64,000 nucleotides of DNA from Euborellia annulipes. Lineage: Eukaryota; Arthropoda; Insecta; Dermaptera; Anisolabididae. Under the pieces are notes generated by a model, which saw nothing but the letters and a program-made list of their open reading frames with translations, made no database searches and was not told the DNA's origin. The position numbers and the translations under genes are program-made. The DNA lies in contig JAKCPI010002660.1 of NCBI GenBank assembly GCA_023213315.1, positions 1-64,000 of the forward strand. Reading direction: 5' to 3'. Position 1 is the first letter of the stretch. Each line of letters begins with the position of its first letter. Positions 51,530 through 62,366 of this stretch are shown here, piece by piece.

Positions 51530-52782
51530 CAGGGATGGGCAAGTTACTCGATTTTGAGTAACGAGATACAAAATACCAATTACTTCAGATTTTTGTAACG
51601 AAATACAAGATACCAATTATTCACGGGTTTGTGTAACGAGATACAAGATACCAATTACGTATTTCAAATACATTGAAAATACCAATTACAAACAAATTTT
51701 TCCTTGATTTTAAAATTCTTTTTGGTGGGGTAATTCTGGAACCCTATTTAGGGTTTAGTTTAGGAAAGTGGCAGCTAAACTTATTTTGGAAACAGTGTTG
51801 GGCAAATTAAGCATATTTTGATTTGTCTACTTCATGAAAAACCCTGCATAATACAGCTTCTAATATCTAATTCAAATAAAAGTCACTTAAAATTAAGAAT
51901 ACCGCCATTATCAACGCTGGCAGATGTTTCTTTTTCACCCAATATCTCCCTATATTCGATATTCCACTTTAAGCGAGAATAGAAAAATTGTAAAATCACT
52001 CTTTACCTATTGATTTCGTGTATATTAGTATCAAAAAATTATATTTATGACGATACATAAAAAATTATGGTGTTGTTAGTCCCGCCAAATTCTTAAATTT
52101 TAATTGTCTACTTTGTCTACATGGATATTGTTCATTTGTCTACATACATTGTCTACGCGTAGACAATTGTGTAGACAAAGTAAAGTAGACAATTCGCCCA
52201 ACGCTGATTGGAAAATACCTTTGGTAAATCGAAAACAATAAAATTAATCATGATATTAAAAAAAAATGTATTTATAAAAATATGAAAAGGTTTAAAAAAA
52301 CCAAGTTTTCAAAAAGTTTTGTCGGATAATCTGGACCTTGATGGAGAATGAATAAACCCGCAAATGAAAACAATCCTTCAACTGGGGCAGAAGAACAAAG
52401 ATTTAGTCGTTGAGAGCTGGTTGAAAGAAGAAAGCAAAAAAGTATTTTAACGAAGAGTGAAAATTTGGCGGTTTGATTGACTTTTCTTTACTGGTTTTTA
52501 CTAAGATTCAGAGCAGAGAACCCACACGACGATTACATACAGTAATATTAAATAAATTAAAAAGATTTCAGCTCCCTCTGCAAGACTTTTTATACGGCGG
52601 CAAATTAAAAAAAAAAAAGTATTTGGTATCTCGAATTTCAGATACCAATTACTAAAAAAATGTAACGAAATACAAGATAGCAATTACTTTGCCTATGCTG
52701 TAACGAGATACAAGATACCAATTAATATTGTATTTGGTATCTTGTATTTCAAATACATGTAACTGATTAACGCCCATCCCTG
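51530..52782. mobile_element. hAT-in-hAT composite, copy 2
   Basis: Same ends as 24578-26085, with its own exact 8-bp duplications ATTATAGC (51522-51529, 52783-52790). The inner hAT (51793-52206) sits at the identical position as in copy 1, flanked by TTTGGAAA and ATTGGAAA, and has lost about 240 bp including the BED-like remnant. The outer element therefore moved after acquiring the inner one. Confidence 0.92.
51793..52206. mobile_element. Inner hAT of composite copy 2, internally deleted
   Basis: Ends CAGTGTTGGGCAAATT and AATTCGCCCAACGCTG are intact. The left GTAGACAAA cluster is deleted while the right TTGTCTAC cluster remains. Confidence 0.88.
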
Positions 52783-53095
52783 ATTATAGCCTAGGCGACG
52801 GCGGCCGGGAGGCCCCTAACTGTCGTCTGCCAGTCACTCACCCCACCCACCGACCCAATGTAAAATTTAATCACATTTTAAGGGCTGAAATAGCGTTAAA
52901 ATCAAGGAAGAATTTATTTATATATACCTCAAGCTGATCGCTCGGAGTCACCAATCCTGAGCTTTTATCGCGCTTGGCATCGCTTAACGTGGTGATTTCT
53001 CTTCTCAGTTGCCAGGCTCCCGGCATTTTATAATGTTTTTTTATTTATTTATTTATTTATTTTGCCTGTTTGGCCGGATTTTATAATGTTAAACT

Positions 53096-53175
53096 TTAAG
53101 GGGACTCGCTGGTGTAGTGAGCTAGGGTGTCGGCTTTCTACAAAAAAGATCCCTGTTCAAATCCTTGGCGTGCGG
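53096..53175 (+). repeat. tRNA-like SINE head, unassigned family
   Basis: GACTCGCTGGTGTAGTGAGC fits an A box and D arm, and CTGTTCAAATCC a B box. The sequence continues into an A/T-rich body without matches elsewhere in the window. Confidence 0.45.
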
Positions 53176-53499
53176 GATTTTTCATTAAATAAAAGTATTT
53201 ATTTAATGTAAAAAAATCCTCAAGCAGGCACCGGATTGGAATATTGGATCTCACCACAATAGCCACCAGGCAACTCTACGAGGAGAGGGAGTTGCTGTGA
53301 CAACCCGTCCTGTGGAAGGGACGTAAAGAAGGTTCCCTCTCAGTGATGCATAAAAAAGCAGCGTTTTGCGATTTTAATGTCGAATTTGACTGGCCTATTT
53401 GGTTTTTTTAGTATTAAAATAGAAAAGTAAAGGGGGGGGGGGGACTTGACGTCAAACAGATCATATAGCGACTAGGGAGCGTTGGGTTTAGCCTCTAGT

Positions 53500-53840
53500 C
53501 AGGGGCGTATATAGGGGGGCCGAGGCCCCCCCCCCCGAAAAGGGATATAGAGACAATAATGGGTCTCGGCCCCCCCCCCCCCCGAAATGTTTGCTCGGCC
53601 CCGCAGCACGAAAATCCCATATTCCGCAAAAGAGTGAAATGTTCCGCGAACGGCACATGAAAAAAAATTTTGGTTCCGCAGGCGGGAAGAATTTTGCTTC
53701 TCTAAAAAAAAGATAAAATATTTTTGCGGACGGGAAAAAATTTTGGTTCCGCGAAAAACAAAATTTTTCGCAGAAAAGTTTTTGAGAACAGCCCCATCCC
53801 CCCCCCCCCCCCCCCGAAAAAATTTCTATATACGCCCCTG
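53500..53840. mobile_element. Non-autonomous hAT element with 8-bp TSD
   Basis: Ends CAGGGGCGTATATAGG and CTATATACGCCCCTG, exact duplications CCTCTAGT (53492-53499, 53841-53848). Long C-runs near both ends and repeated TTCCGC-type words inside. Fragments of the family are at 5010 and 63332. Confidence 0.9.
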
Positions 53841-53849
53841 CCTCTAGTA

Positions 53850-54145
53850 AATTAAAATATGTAGGATGAAAAAGTATGTGAATTGTACAGTTGGCAAATT
53901 GACTAAATTTAGTTGGCATTTTTGGCCTCCCCCCCCCCCCCACCCCTGAAAAATCTCATCGCTACGCCCCTAATCCAGATATATTAGGCGGGTTTCGATT
54001 ATGAAATTTCTCATCTTATACAATTATTCTTTCTTCATAAGGTGATTTCTTAATTTTTCTTCGAAAATAGTATTAAATGAAGTCATAATGCATAATGAAA
54101 GTTAATTAAAATTGTTGTTATGAGTCTGTTGGTTTTCATTAAAAT

Positions 54146-54197
<52 letters not shown>

Positions 54198-54600
54198 AAA
54201 AAAAAATTTATGAATTAAATACCAGAATTATGAATAAACGTGGTGAAAAAAGGTCAAAAGTTCATTAGGAGTCGACATCCCTTTGACATTTAGCGCAACG
54301 CTCCACTCGAAACATGTGGAAACAAATCAAATGCCTATGTAATATTAAATGTAAAGTGCACGGAGGCCTCTATTGATTTTCTAGCTCTTATTTTAATTTA
54401 ATTATTAATTAATTATAAAAAAAAATCAATTCACTCTATTAAAAAAATCGTGGACTAATTGATATAAAATATAATTTCTGAGATGAAATTTTAATTTCAA
54501 CCTAATTAAATTGATTATTTATGAAATTTCGTTATTCCCTTTTTAATCTCATTTATTTTTCAATTTTTATTCTTTCTTGTTTATGTAACAAATTTATATT
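53850..54600. other. AT-rich stretch with a long (TA)n run, no gene
   Basis: Contains (TA)n at 54150-54190 and unique-looking A/T-rich DNA. CTCCACTCGAAACATG near 54302 recalls the GAAAC box but has no stem partner. Confidence 0.45.
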
Positions 54601-54604
54601 TTAA

Positions 54605-55060
54605 TGTAGAGAGAGAGATATAGAATTGCATTCATGCCATAAATTCGATGTCGAGATATTGATGGAAATCACGTTTTGAGGCCCCCTGAGCTAAAAAAAA
54701 AGTGGGATCCTCAAACTAGTGAGTTCAAAAAAGCATGAAGGAAATGAGCCACGAGGTTGAAATTTTATATTTAAGATAAATACCCCCCTGTCACGGGAAA
54801 ATATATATCTACTAGTACTTTATTGCAGGTCCGGATCTAGGAGGGGGGGGCAGTGGGTGGGTGTGCCCCGGGCGGCAGATATCAGGAGGCGGCAATTAAA
54901 GAAAGATTTACTAAAAAAAAAAAAAGGTAAAAATGATATGAATTTTGTATAGAAAATTTTAAGGAGGGGGCGGCAAATTAAATTTTGTCCCCCCCTAAAA
55001 AATCTTCTAGTTCCGGCCCTGCTTTATTGATTTTTAGCTAAAATATTTTTGAGTAGGCCT

Positions 55061-55091
<31 letters not shown>

Positions 55092-55250
55092 GATTTTCTC
55101 AAAATTTGCTCTTAAGATTTTGATTAAAATTAATATTAATTTTTAATTATTTTTTAGATGCTCCTTAAAATTTCATTTTGTCTCCATCAGAAGACAACTT
55201 TCGATTATCAAAAGTAACATAAAGTTGCGTGACAGCCACATCAGATTTTT
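54605..55250 (+). repeat. X-box repeat, diverged copy with hAT insertion
   Basis: Shares TTCGATGTCGAGATATTGATGG, GTTGAAATTTTATATTTAAG and ACTAGTACTTTA words with the full copy at 59231 (each shorter than 20 bases as aligned blocks). A 196-bp hAT sits at 54826-55021. The X-box portion is not preserved. Confidence 0.6.
54826..55021. mobile_element. 196-bp hAT element with 8-bp TSD
   Basis: Ends CAGGTCCGGATCTAGG and CTAGTTCCGGCCCTG, exact duplications CTTTATTG (54818-54825, 55022-55029), inserted in the X-box repeat. Confidence 0.9.
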
Positions 55251-55348
55251 TCAATTTGGTTAAATATTTTTGAGATTTATATATTTTAAACAGATATTAG
55301 TATTCAAAACATCTGGATTTTTTTCCGACTTGGACTAACAAGTAAGTC

Positions 55349-55569
55349 AAGCCCACGGGCTTGGTGTATGGGTTAGCGTGCTAATCTTCTAAACCGAGAG
55401 TCGCGGGTTCGGGCCCCAGGCAGTCCGATTATTTTATTTAGATACCAAATGGCTTAAATAAAAATGCCTGGACCCCAAAAATATATATAATATATATAAA
55501 ATACGAGTATCGTTAAAAAGTCTTAATGGTCCAAGTTGCCGAAAAGACTGTGTGAATGTGAGCGTGACA
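55349..55569 (+). repeat. tRNA-SINE family 1, near-complete
   Basis: Head GGGCTTGGTGTATGGGTTAG, B box CGGGTTCGGGCCCC, body GATACCAAATGGCTTAAATA, AATGCCTGGACCCC, then the tail through TTGCCGAAAAGACTGTGTG. Confidence 0.85.
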
Positions 55570-55829
55570 TTTTTAATTGAATATAAAATAAATAATCAAA
55601 TATTCCTTTTACTTAATTAATAAATAATTATATCACCCATCAATAAACGATTTGCTCTCTAATAAAGAAAGCTAAGAAAGTCCTGTCCCCACATTTATCC
55701 CCCCACCAACAATGAATTTAAATATTTAAATCTTATGACTATTAAAAGAGAATCAAAATCAAAATTATGGAAAAATCCATGTGGACGAATTTATAGAAAT
55801 AAAAAGAAGCACGGATGAATTGAAAAGCA

Positions 55830-56087
55830 AAGGAAAGGTCCGGCCTGGGATGCTGCCCCTGACTCAAGAGAAGAGCAGTTGGGTGCGGCGACGACGAGCG
55901 TCGGGACCTCTCATCCCCCATTTACGCATCGATCCGCAGCATCCATTCACAAAAGCAACGGAGCTTTGGGCGTCGGCTCCTCAACCCTCTTTGGCGGCAA
56001 CTTTCCCCACCTTTCTCCTCCCACCATCATGAAATTTGAACATCGAAAACAACATTGGATGGAAATACTCTATAACATGCTAGTCTA
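55830..56087 (+). CDS. Possible coding segment, unrecognised
   Basis: A GC-rich patch (55835-56025) in A/T-rich DNA. One frame is open from about 55815 to TAA near 56086 and includes KGPAWDAAPDSREEQLGAAT, TSVGTSHPPFTHRSAASIHK and SNGALGVGSSTLFGGNFPHL. The Ser/Gly/Thr/Pro-rich composition fits a disordered protein region. A competing 83-codon frame (from 55781) covers the same bases, and I see no convincing acceptor. AATAAAG at 56188-56194 could serve as a poly(A) signal. Confidence 0.3.
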
Positions 56088-56679
56088 AAATGACCCCGAG
56101 GAAACTATACTAACAAGATTTAAATATTGTAAAATTTTAAAAACAAAAATTAGATGTTTGAATACAAAATGCAAAATTAAAATAAGAATAAAGACAAGAG
56201 TTTTTCGTGGCTTTCTTTTTATGCATTACTAGGACATGAGGCAACAATCAGCTCTGTTGAAGTAATAAATATTTCATTTGAAAAAACAAAATAAATTATA
56301 TTACTTCCTACGCCCTGGGATAGTGCTGGGCTGGCCCACCGGGATGCCGAGAATATCCCGTTGGGCCCTCAAATATATTTAAGGTTTTTATTTCACTAGG
56401 TACTTAATTTTGTTGCAATTATTCAAAAAATTATTTTTAAGCACCTTGCGGTAGGGTTAATTGGCAGAAAACGTCACGTAACAAAAAGCAGCAGTCTAAA
56501 AACAGGGATGTATGGTAGAAAATTTCAATAATTTTTTTCGCGAGGTTGAGCGTCCTTGCGCTATTTTTTGGGAGGCTCAAGGACGTCGATAGCTCGAAGA
56601 GCAAGGGATGGGGCGAGCACCTCACCTCCACCATCTCCAATAAGTACATTAGCCCTTAGGACAGTTTCTTCGTAGGAGA

Positions 56680-56913
56680 CAGTGGCGTCATTGGGGGGAG
56701 GGGGCAGGGGCATTTGCACCTCTCCCCAATTATGCAATTTTATATTATTCTAAATAAAATATTTCAAAATATATCTACGGATATATAAACTGTACAAAAT
56801 TAAACAATCAATTAAAATAAATATCTTTTAGCCAAATTTAAGTACTTATTTGTAAGTAATTTATAAGAAAAAAAGTTCCCCCCCCCCAAGAAAAAGTTGA
56901 TATGACGGCACTG
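56680..56913. mobile_element. hAT element related to 10612-11357
   Basis: Ends CAGTGGCGTCATTGGGG and GATATGACGGCACTG; flanks GTAGGAGA and ATAGGAGT agree at six of eight positions. G-run near one end, C-run near the other. Confidence 0.7.
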
Positions 56914-57040
56914 ATAGGAGTACAGACGCTCGCTTCCCGCCCTGGGTCACAAAAATTCAAGTTAGTTAATTTGAAAAATTATGGCATTGAAAAATGATGA
57001 CACTATGAAGTTTATTCGATGGAATATTGCGAATAATTAT

Positions 57041-57147
57041 TTGGTATCCAAATGGCTTAAATAAAATCATCGGACTGCCTGGGGTCCAAACCCGCGACGT
57101 TCGGTATAGAAGGTAGGCACGCTTCCAACTACGCCAAGCCCGAGGGC
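57041..57147 (-). repeat. tRNA-SINE family 1, head and part of body
   Basis: Minus strand: CCCTCGGGCTTGGCGTAG, B box GGGTTTGGACCCC, body ending ATTTGGATACCAAAT. The tail is missing. Confidence 0.75.
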
Positions 57148-57224
57148 GTTTCTGAGGATGATTATTTAGAGGTTGAAACTGACGAAAAAATTGCACATTG
57201 ATAATCGTTTAAAATAGGATGATT

Positions 57225-57455
57225 CATCATAATATGACAAAAAAATTGAAAATTTCAAAATTTTTGAAAAAACTTTTTTGGTAGCCTACTACTTTCAGGT
57301 TTACTCCAAAAGTTGAAAGAAATCTACAATCTTAGTTTAAGGAGTATATACCAAATTTCATCGATCTGGCTGCTCTGGTTTTTAAGCAATCGTGTTCACA
57401 CACACACCCCGACATATTTCCAAAAGATTATACGAGAAAGTTTTGGGGAAGTCAT
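57225..57455 (-). repeat. Copy of the outer arm of the 1793-2952 inverted repeat
   Basis: Matches 2770-2995 in the same orientation: TTGAAAATTTCAAAATTTTT, GAAATCTACAAT, TACCAAATTTCATCGATC and CAATCGTGTTCACACACAC. Confidence 0.7.
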
Positions 57456-57539
57456 TCCCGATTGATTTAATATTGAAATCGTAATTTTTATTTTATTTAT
57501 CAATGTTTTTTTTTTTCGGATCAGATTATATACGTAAAC

Positions 57540-57790
57540 CCGGGAGACACCGGTATTTACAGATAGTGATAGTGATAAAGCGAGGAAGAGTCATAGAGAG
57601 GGGGATAGTCGGAGAGGGAGAGGGAGAGTGCCGGTGTCTGCTTTCATGAATGGCGCCAGCTGGCGTTGGTATCGATCTGCGCCCGCGGCGACTCGGCGCC
57701 GACCTTCACCCTTGACCCTCCTTCATCCCTCCTGCCCTCGCCCTTAGGTTCTGAAGGCCTTATGACACGCTTTCCACACTGGTCCATTCA
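57540..57790. other. GC-rich, purine-rich patch with short inverted repeat
   Basis: GGAGACACCGGTA near 57541 faces TGCCGGTGTCTGC near 57629, with a GAGAGGGAGAGGGAGAG tract between. GGCGCCAGCTGGCG is a short palindrome at 57651. It might be regulatory or a worn element; no frame is supported. Confidence 0.35.
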
Positions 57791-57829
57791 GGGTCCTATC
57801 TCACTACTCATCTCTAATTTCTAGTAAAA

Positions 57830-58632
57830 ATTTTTCTGGCTTTCGCGACATAATCTGTCTGTGTGAATCTATATCCAATTTTAAGCATGAAGGAATTGAA
57901 CTAGGTGGTTGAAATTTTATATATAAGTTAGACGCCCCCCTGGAGCGTGAAAATAAGCTTTTAAACAAATTCGGCCAAAGAGTACTAGTACTTTACTGAT
58001 GGACTTTTTTTTAGTTTTTTTCGATTTTCTCAAAATTTACTACAACTTGAGGCATGGGCGTACCCAGGAGCAAATCTAGGGGGGGGGGCATGGTCAGATC
58101 ATGGTCGTCCAGGGGGGGCAGATCATGGTCGTCCAGATTGTGACATAGCTATTTTTTATATAGAGGGGTAAAGCGTTCGAATTAAAGGCCTAAAAACCCT
58201 CGAGTCCTAACAAAAAGAATCATTCCCCGTCGCCAACCACCAATTTTGTTTCGTTTCATCACTTTATAAACATTCAATTTTTTTTTTTGTTGCTTCTAGG
58301 GGGGGGGCAGCTGCCCTCCCCTGCCCCTCGCTGGGTACGCCCATGACTTGAGGTAAGATAGTTGAAGAAAGCGAACAGATTTTTATTTTTCAGAATATTT
58401 ATTTAATCTAATGTTCTCATTTTGCTATTGAAATCTTCTGAAGACCACTTTACTCTTATACTTCATAGGAAAGATTTCTCCCATGTTTATAAATTTTATA
58501 TTTTGTAAAGCTTACTGTACTCTCGGAAACTAAATATATTCCGACACAAAAAAAATCTGGAGTGACAAACTCAGAACACTAATTTCGATTACCGAAGAAT
58601 AAGAGAAAGAAATGTGCTGTGAGACTAGCCTC
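57830..58632 (+). repeat. X-box repeat, diverged copy with hAT insertion
   Basis: Follows the full copy from TTTCGCGACATAATCTGTC to CACCAGATTTTTTAAA, including ACCAAAGAGTACTAGTACTT and GACCACTTTACTCTTATACT. The X-box segment itself is deleted here. A 293-bp hAT interrupts it. Confidence 0.7.
58053..58345. mobile_element. 293-bp hAT element with 8-bp TSD
   Basis: Ends CATGGGCGTACCCAGG and GCTGGGTACGCCCATG, exact duplications ACTTGAGG (58045-58052, 58346-58353). Long G-runs near both ends. The ends resemble those at the core of the 22303-23620 palindrome. Confidence 0.9.
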
Positions 58633-59084
58633 ACCAGATTTTTTAAATATATATTGAAATGATAATAAAGATCATGTAAAAAAAGTATGCAGCCCTTTGA
58701 CTAAAATTAGTAATCCAATAAACTGAAATAACCGGGTGTCGCAAGTGGGTTAGTAAAGCATTTTCATCTTTCAAGCTTCAGCAGTGACTATTTTTTCTAT
58801 CCAAGTTTTAGATAATAAATATTAATTATAAGTTTTAAATATATTAACAATTCAAAGGCAGAAGAGACCGAAAGAAAAAGGAAGTGGTTCTTAGCTCAGG
58901 TAACGCGTCCACAAATTCAAATTCAATTGAATGATCTTCTAAATCAATGATATTTACCATCCAGTTTTGAAATTACTTTCCATATTTTATAGGTCATTTA
59001 ATTAATGGAATATTTTAAATTAAAATATTCTATTTAGAATGTCAGTATTATCTAAAGAATAGCCCAAAATATATCTATCTTTGA

Positions 59085-59215
59085 TCGAACGCGCGGCGTG
59101 ACGTCAGAGCGTCTCTGACGTCATGTGGCGTTGCTTGGCGACGGGACGTCTTCCTGGCGTCCTAAGCGACGCTGGTTTACGTCCAGGTGGTGACTTCCCC
59201 GGAAGGGATAACAAT
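59085..59215. promoter_or_regulatory. GC-rich block with paired CRE sites and an X-box-like site
   Basis: TGACGTCA occurs twice (59099-59106 and 59118-59125) as arms of a palindrome, followed by GTTGCTTGGCGAC (59130-59142), which resembles an RFX X-box, and further ACGTC words. It directly precedes the full X-box repeat. CRE plus X-box plus GC content suggests a promoter or enhancer, but no adjoining gene is identified. Confidence 0.35.
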
Positions 59216-59230
59216 TCAAGTGGTAATTTT

Positions 59231-59902
59231 TTACTTTCTCTTACCTCTATATATATGTTAATATATAGAGAGAGAAAGTATTGGATTCATGTCAAAAATT
59301 CGATGTCGAGATTTTGATGGATCTTCACGTTTTGAGGTCACTGAATCCAAAAAAGTGGTTTTCGCAACATGGTCTGTCTGCCTGTGTGTGTGTGTGTGTC
59401 TGTGAACAAAATATCTCAAGAAGAGAAAGAGCTAGGAGGTTGAAATTTTATATTTAAGTTAGGCACCCCCATGGGACGTGACACGAAGCTTTTGAACAAA
59501 ATCGACCAAAGAGTACTAGTACTTTACTGAAGCACTTTTTCAGTTTTTTTTTTCGATTTTCTCTAAATTTGCTACAACGATTTTTTTTTAAATTCAAAAA
59601 TCAATTATTTTTTAGATTCTCAATAAAATGTATATTCTCATTTTGTGATTGAAATCTTCTGAAGACCACTTTACTCTTGTACTCCATAGAAAAGATAAGA
59701 GAAATGGTTGCCATGGTAACAAAATATAAATATTTCCCCATAGTTATAAATTTTACATCTTGAAAATCGAATGTACTGTACTGTCGGAAACTAAATACAT
59801 GTCGACACAAAAAATCTGGTGTGACAAGCACAGTACACAACTTTCGATTACCGAAGGTAAGAGAAAGTTGTGTGCTGTGCGCCAGTCACACCAGATTTTT
59901 TA
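59231..59902 (+). repeat. ~680-bp X-box repeat, reference full copy
   Basis: Begins with the hairpin ACTTTCTCTTACC / AGAGAGAGAAAGT, continues with TTTTGATGGATCTTCACG, a (TG/TC) rich segment, CTCAAGAAGAGAAAGAGC, GTTGCCATGGTAAC (59706-59719) and ends with the hairpin pairing ACAAGCACAGTACACAACTT with AAGTTGTGTGCTGTGC inside AATCTGGTGTGAC and GTCACACCAGATT. No coding capacity, no clear target duplication. At least seven partial copies lie in the window. Confidence 0.8.
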
Positions 59903-60206
59903 AAAAGAACTTGAGAGAAACATAATATTTTTTTCCCTTTTTCTGAATTGAGAGATTATTTGTATGGTAGAGTGGGTGAGATAATAGCTCCCCTCAAAAG
60001 GGTCAATTCGTATTGGAACGGTAACCTTACAACGGTTCCCAAACTTTTTTGATGTGCGGCCCACTTTTTCCGTAAAAAAAAAAACGCTGAGGCCCAGTGT
60101 ATACTAGGGTATACTGGGTATAAATATGTGAGTGAATGTGTAAGTAAAATGGGTTGGTACAAAATCACTTAAAAAAAAAAATGATTTTATTGCATTTACT
60201 TTTAGT

Positions 60207-60690
60207 CAGGGAGCCCAGGCCCATTTTTACAAGTTATTACTATCAAACTAATTTTCCGTGAGTAGCTTCATTTTGATGAGACGACCAACATTTTCTCTTA
60301 CAACAATTCTTGATTGTGGTATATAACAGGAGTAGCAGGGATATAATATTTCAATTTGACGATTCTCAAAAATTTATTATTTATTTATTTATATCATTTT
60401 CGAAGTGGGGGACTCTGATCAAACCATATATTTTGTCGGTCAAATATTTTTTTTTAATTAATGTTAATAATTTTCTTAAGATTTAATGAAAATGAAATTT
60501 GATTTAAATTTCAAAAATTTATTATTATTTATGGGTTTTTAGTCAAATTGAAATATTATATTCCTGCTACTCTTGTTAGTTACAACAATCAAGAATTGTT
60601 GTGAGAGAAAAAGTTAGTCGTCTCATCAAAATCAAGCAACTCACGGAAAATTAGCTTGATAGTAATAACTTGTAAAAATGGGCCTGGGAC
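60207..60690. repeat. 484-bp inverted repeat
   Basis: GGCCCATTTTTACAAGTTAT faces ATAACTTGTAAAAATGGGCC, and ACAATTCTTGATTGT faces ACAATCAAGAATTGT. The centre is near 60447. Worn GGCCCAC/GGGCCGC words at 60055 and 61455-61600 suggest that a larger, old element surrounds it. Confidence 0.7.
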
Positions 60691-60699
60691 CGTGGACTA

Positions 60700-62280
60700 T
60701 TTGTATTAAGAACAAAAAGCAATCTTAAAAACTTTGGGTCAGGTTTGAAAAAAGTCAATGCTTTTTTGACCTTGTTTTATGCTTACAATATTTGGATGAA
60801 AACTGGATAGTTTTAGCCTTAAATCGCACTAATCCTTCAGTACAATATTTTTCAAGAAAACTAAAGTTAAAAAGCTCATTTATTTTTATTATTATAAGAA
60901 CAGAGTGGAAAAAAGTTTCTTATTTTCGGAAAAAAAGTCGCCTTAAAAGTCTATTTATTCTTTTTTAGCCAAATAGTCATTAAAAAGTCTGTTTTTGGCA
61001 AAAAAGTCTCTTAAAAAGTTGCTACCAAGTTTAAGAATTAATAATTGGAAAAAGTAAAAGAAATACAGCCTTGAAGCACTGTACAATTTCTTTTGATAAC
61101 TCGGACACCTTGTATATAATTTTAATAATTTAAATAATAATCGAGACCTATTCATTTGAATAAGATATTGATATTTATGAATAGCTCAATTCGAATTTGA
61201 CTAAACACTAAACTATTCACATATTTATTAAATATAATGTTATATAATTCGATTGAAAAATACGATTGACAAATAAATACGAAATGAAAAAGAAATATGG
61301 ACAGATTTATGCTGAGGAACTTTGACAGATGAAACAAATTATTCTATCCCTATTCGTTCTATTAATTATATATTATTTGAGGTAATTTTAAGCAATGAAA
61401 GATTCTAAAAAATGAATTTCCAGTTTTTGCCATATAAACAGTGCTTAACTTTAAGTGGGCCGCAAAAAAAGAGTTTATAAATAAATATAAATAAAGTATA
61501 TTATAATTTTATATGCTGGTTTCGTTTCTAATTCAGATTTCTATTTTATTTTTACTTTGCGTCGGATATATTGACTGGGCCGCAAAAATGTTCATCTCGG
61601 GCTGCGAGTTTTACACTCCTGTCCTAAAGTATACATATAAAATTTTCCCCTATTGCAAAAAATTTCTCTAGGACAACAAAAACATCAATCAGTGAGATGA
61701 ATTCAGAGAAAATCTTTAAAAAAAGATCCAAGATACTATTTCGAGACGGCTATAGTGAGCCGTACATACTGACAAGAGCCTTACCACTTTTCGTTTTTTT
61801 GACTTTCCTAACAAACTATAAAGACTTGAAATGAGCGAAAAATTCCTTTGGGCCACAGGTGTCTTGCGACGTGCAAGTTTAATACCAGAAAAATCTAAGA
61901 ATTGAAAGTGGAAATTGGATAAGATGAAATGAGGATGAATTGATTTTTGGCGAAAACCAATGAAAAAAAAATAGTCAATTTTGCTTTATAAATATGGGAT
62001 GCCGAAAAGAACTGTAACCCGATTTCCTATAACTTCTACTTCAATATTTATTTTTAACACTTCTAGTAGTTAACTAATTACTAATCCACCCCAACCATTT
62101 ACATAAATAAATTTTGTTCTAATCAGATAAATTTTAATTAATTAACTTAATTCTTTGAAATTATATCCAGAAGGAAGGGGTTGAGTTCTCCGAAAACTGA
62201 TCTTATCTTTGACGGAATTTACCTGTGAACAATACAAAAATCAATGCCCCCCCTCTTTCAGTTATCTCTATATCTCTCCC
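60700..62280. other. AT-rich stretch, no gene recognised
   Basis: Short frames only. GGGCCGC words at 61457 and 61580 may mark the far end of an old transposon. Nothing else is supportable. Confidence 0.4.
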
Positions 62281-62283
62281 TGG

Positions 62284-62366
62284 ATGACGTGGTTTGTGAC
62301 GTTAGGCAGATAGTGTTGCAATATGCATATCGGGAAAACGTCACGCGAATTCTGTGACGTCAAAAG
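62284..62366. promoter_or_regulatory. Cluster of four TGACGT-type (CRE/ATF-like) sites
   Basis: TGACGTGG at 62284, GTGACGTTA at 62297, ACGTCACGCG at 62338 and TGTGACGTCAAAAG at 62352 lie within about 80 bp. Chance clustering of four such words in A/T-rich DNA is unlikely. No gene is identified nearby. Confidence 0.35.

Noticed and set aside
53488..53943. 151-codon minus-strand open frame rich in Gly, Phe and Pro
   Set aside because: It lies across the hAT element 53500-53840 and its C/G runs; translation of homopolymers explains the composition.
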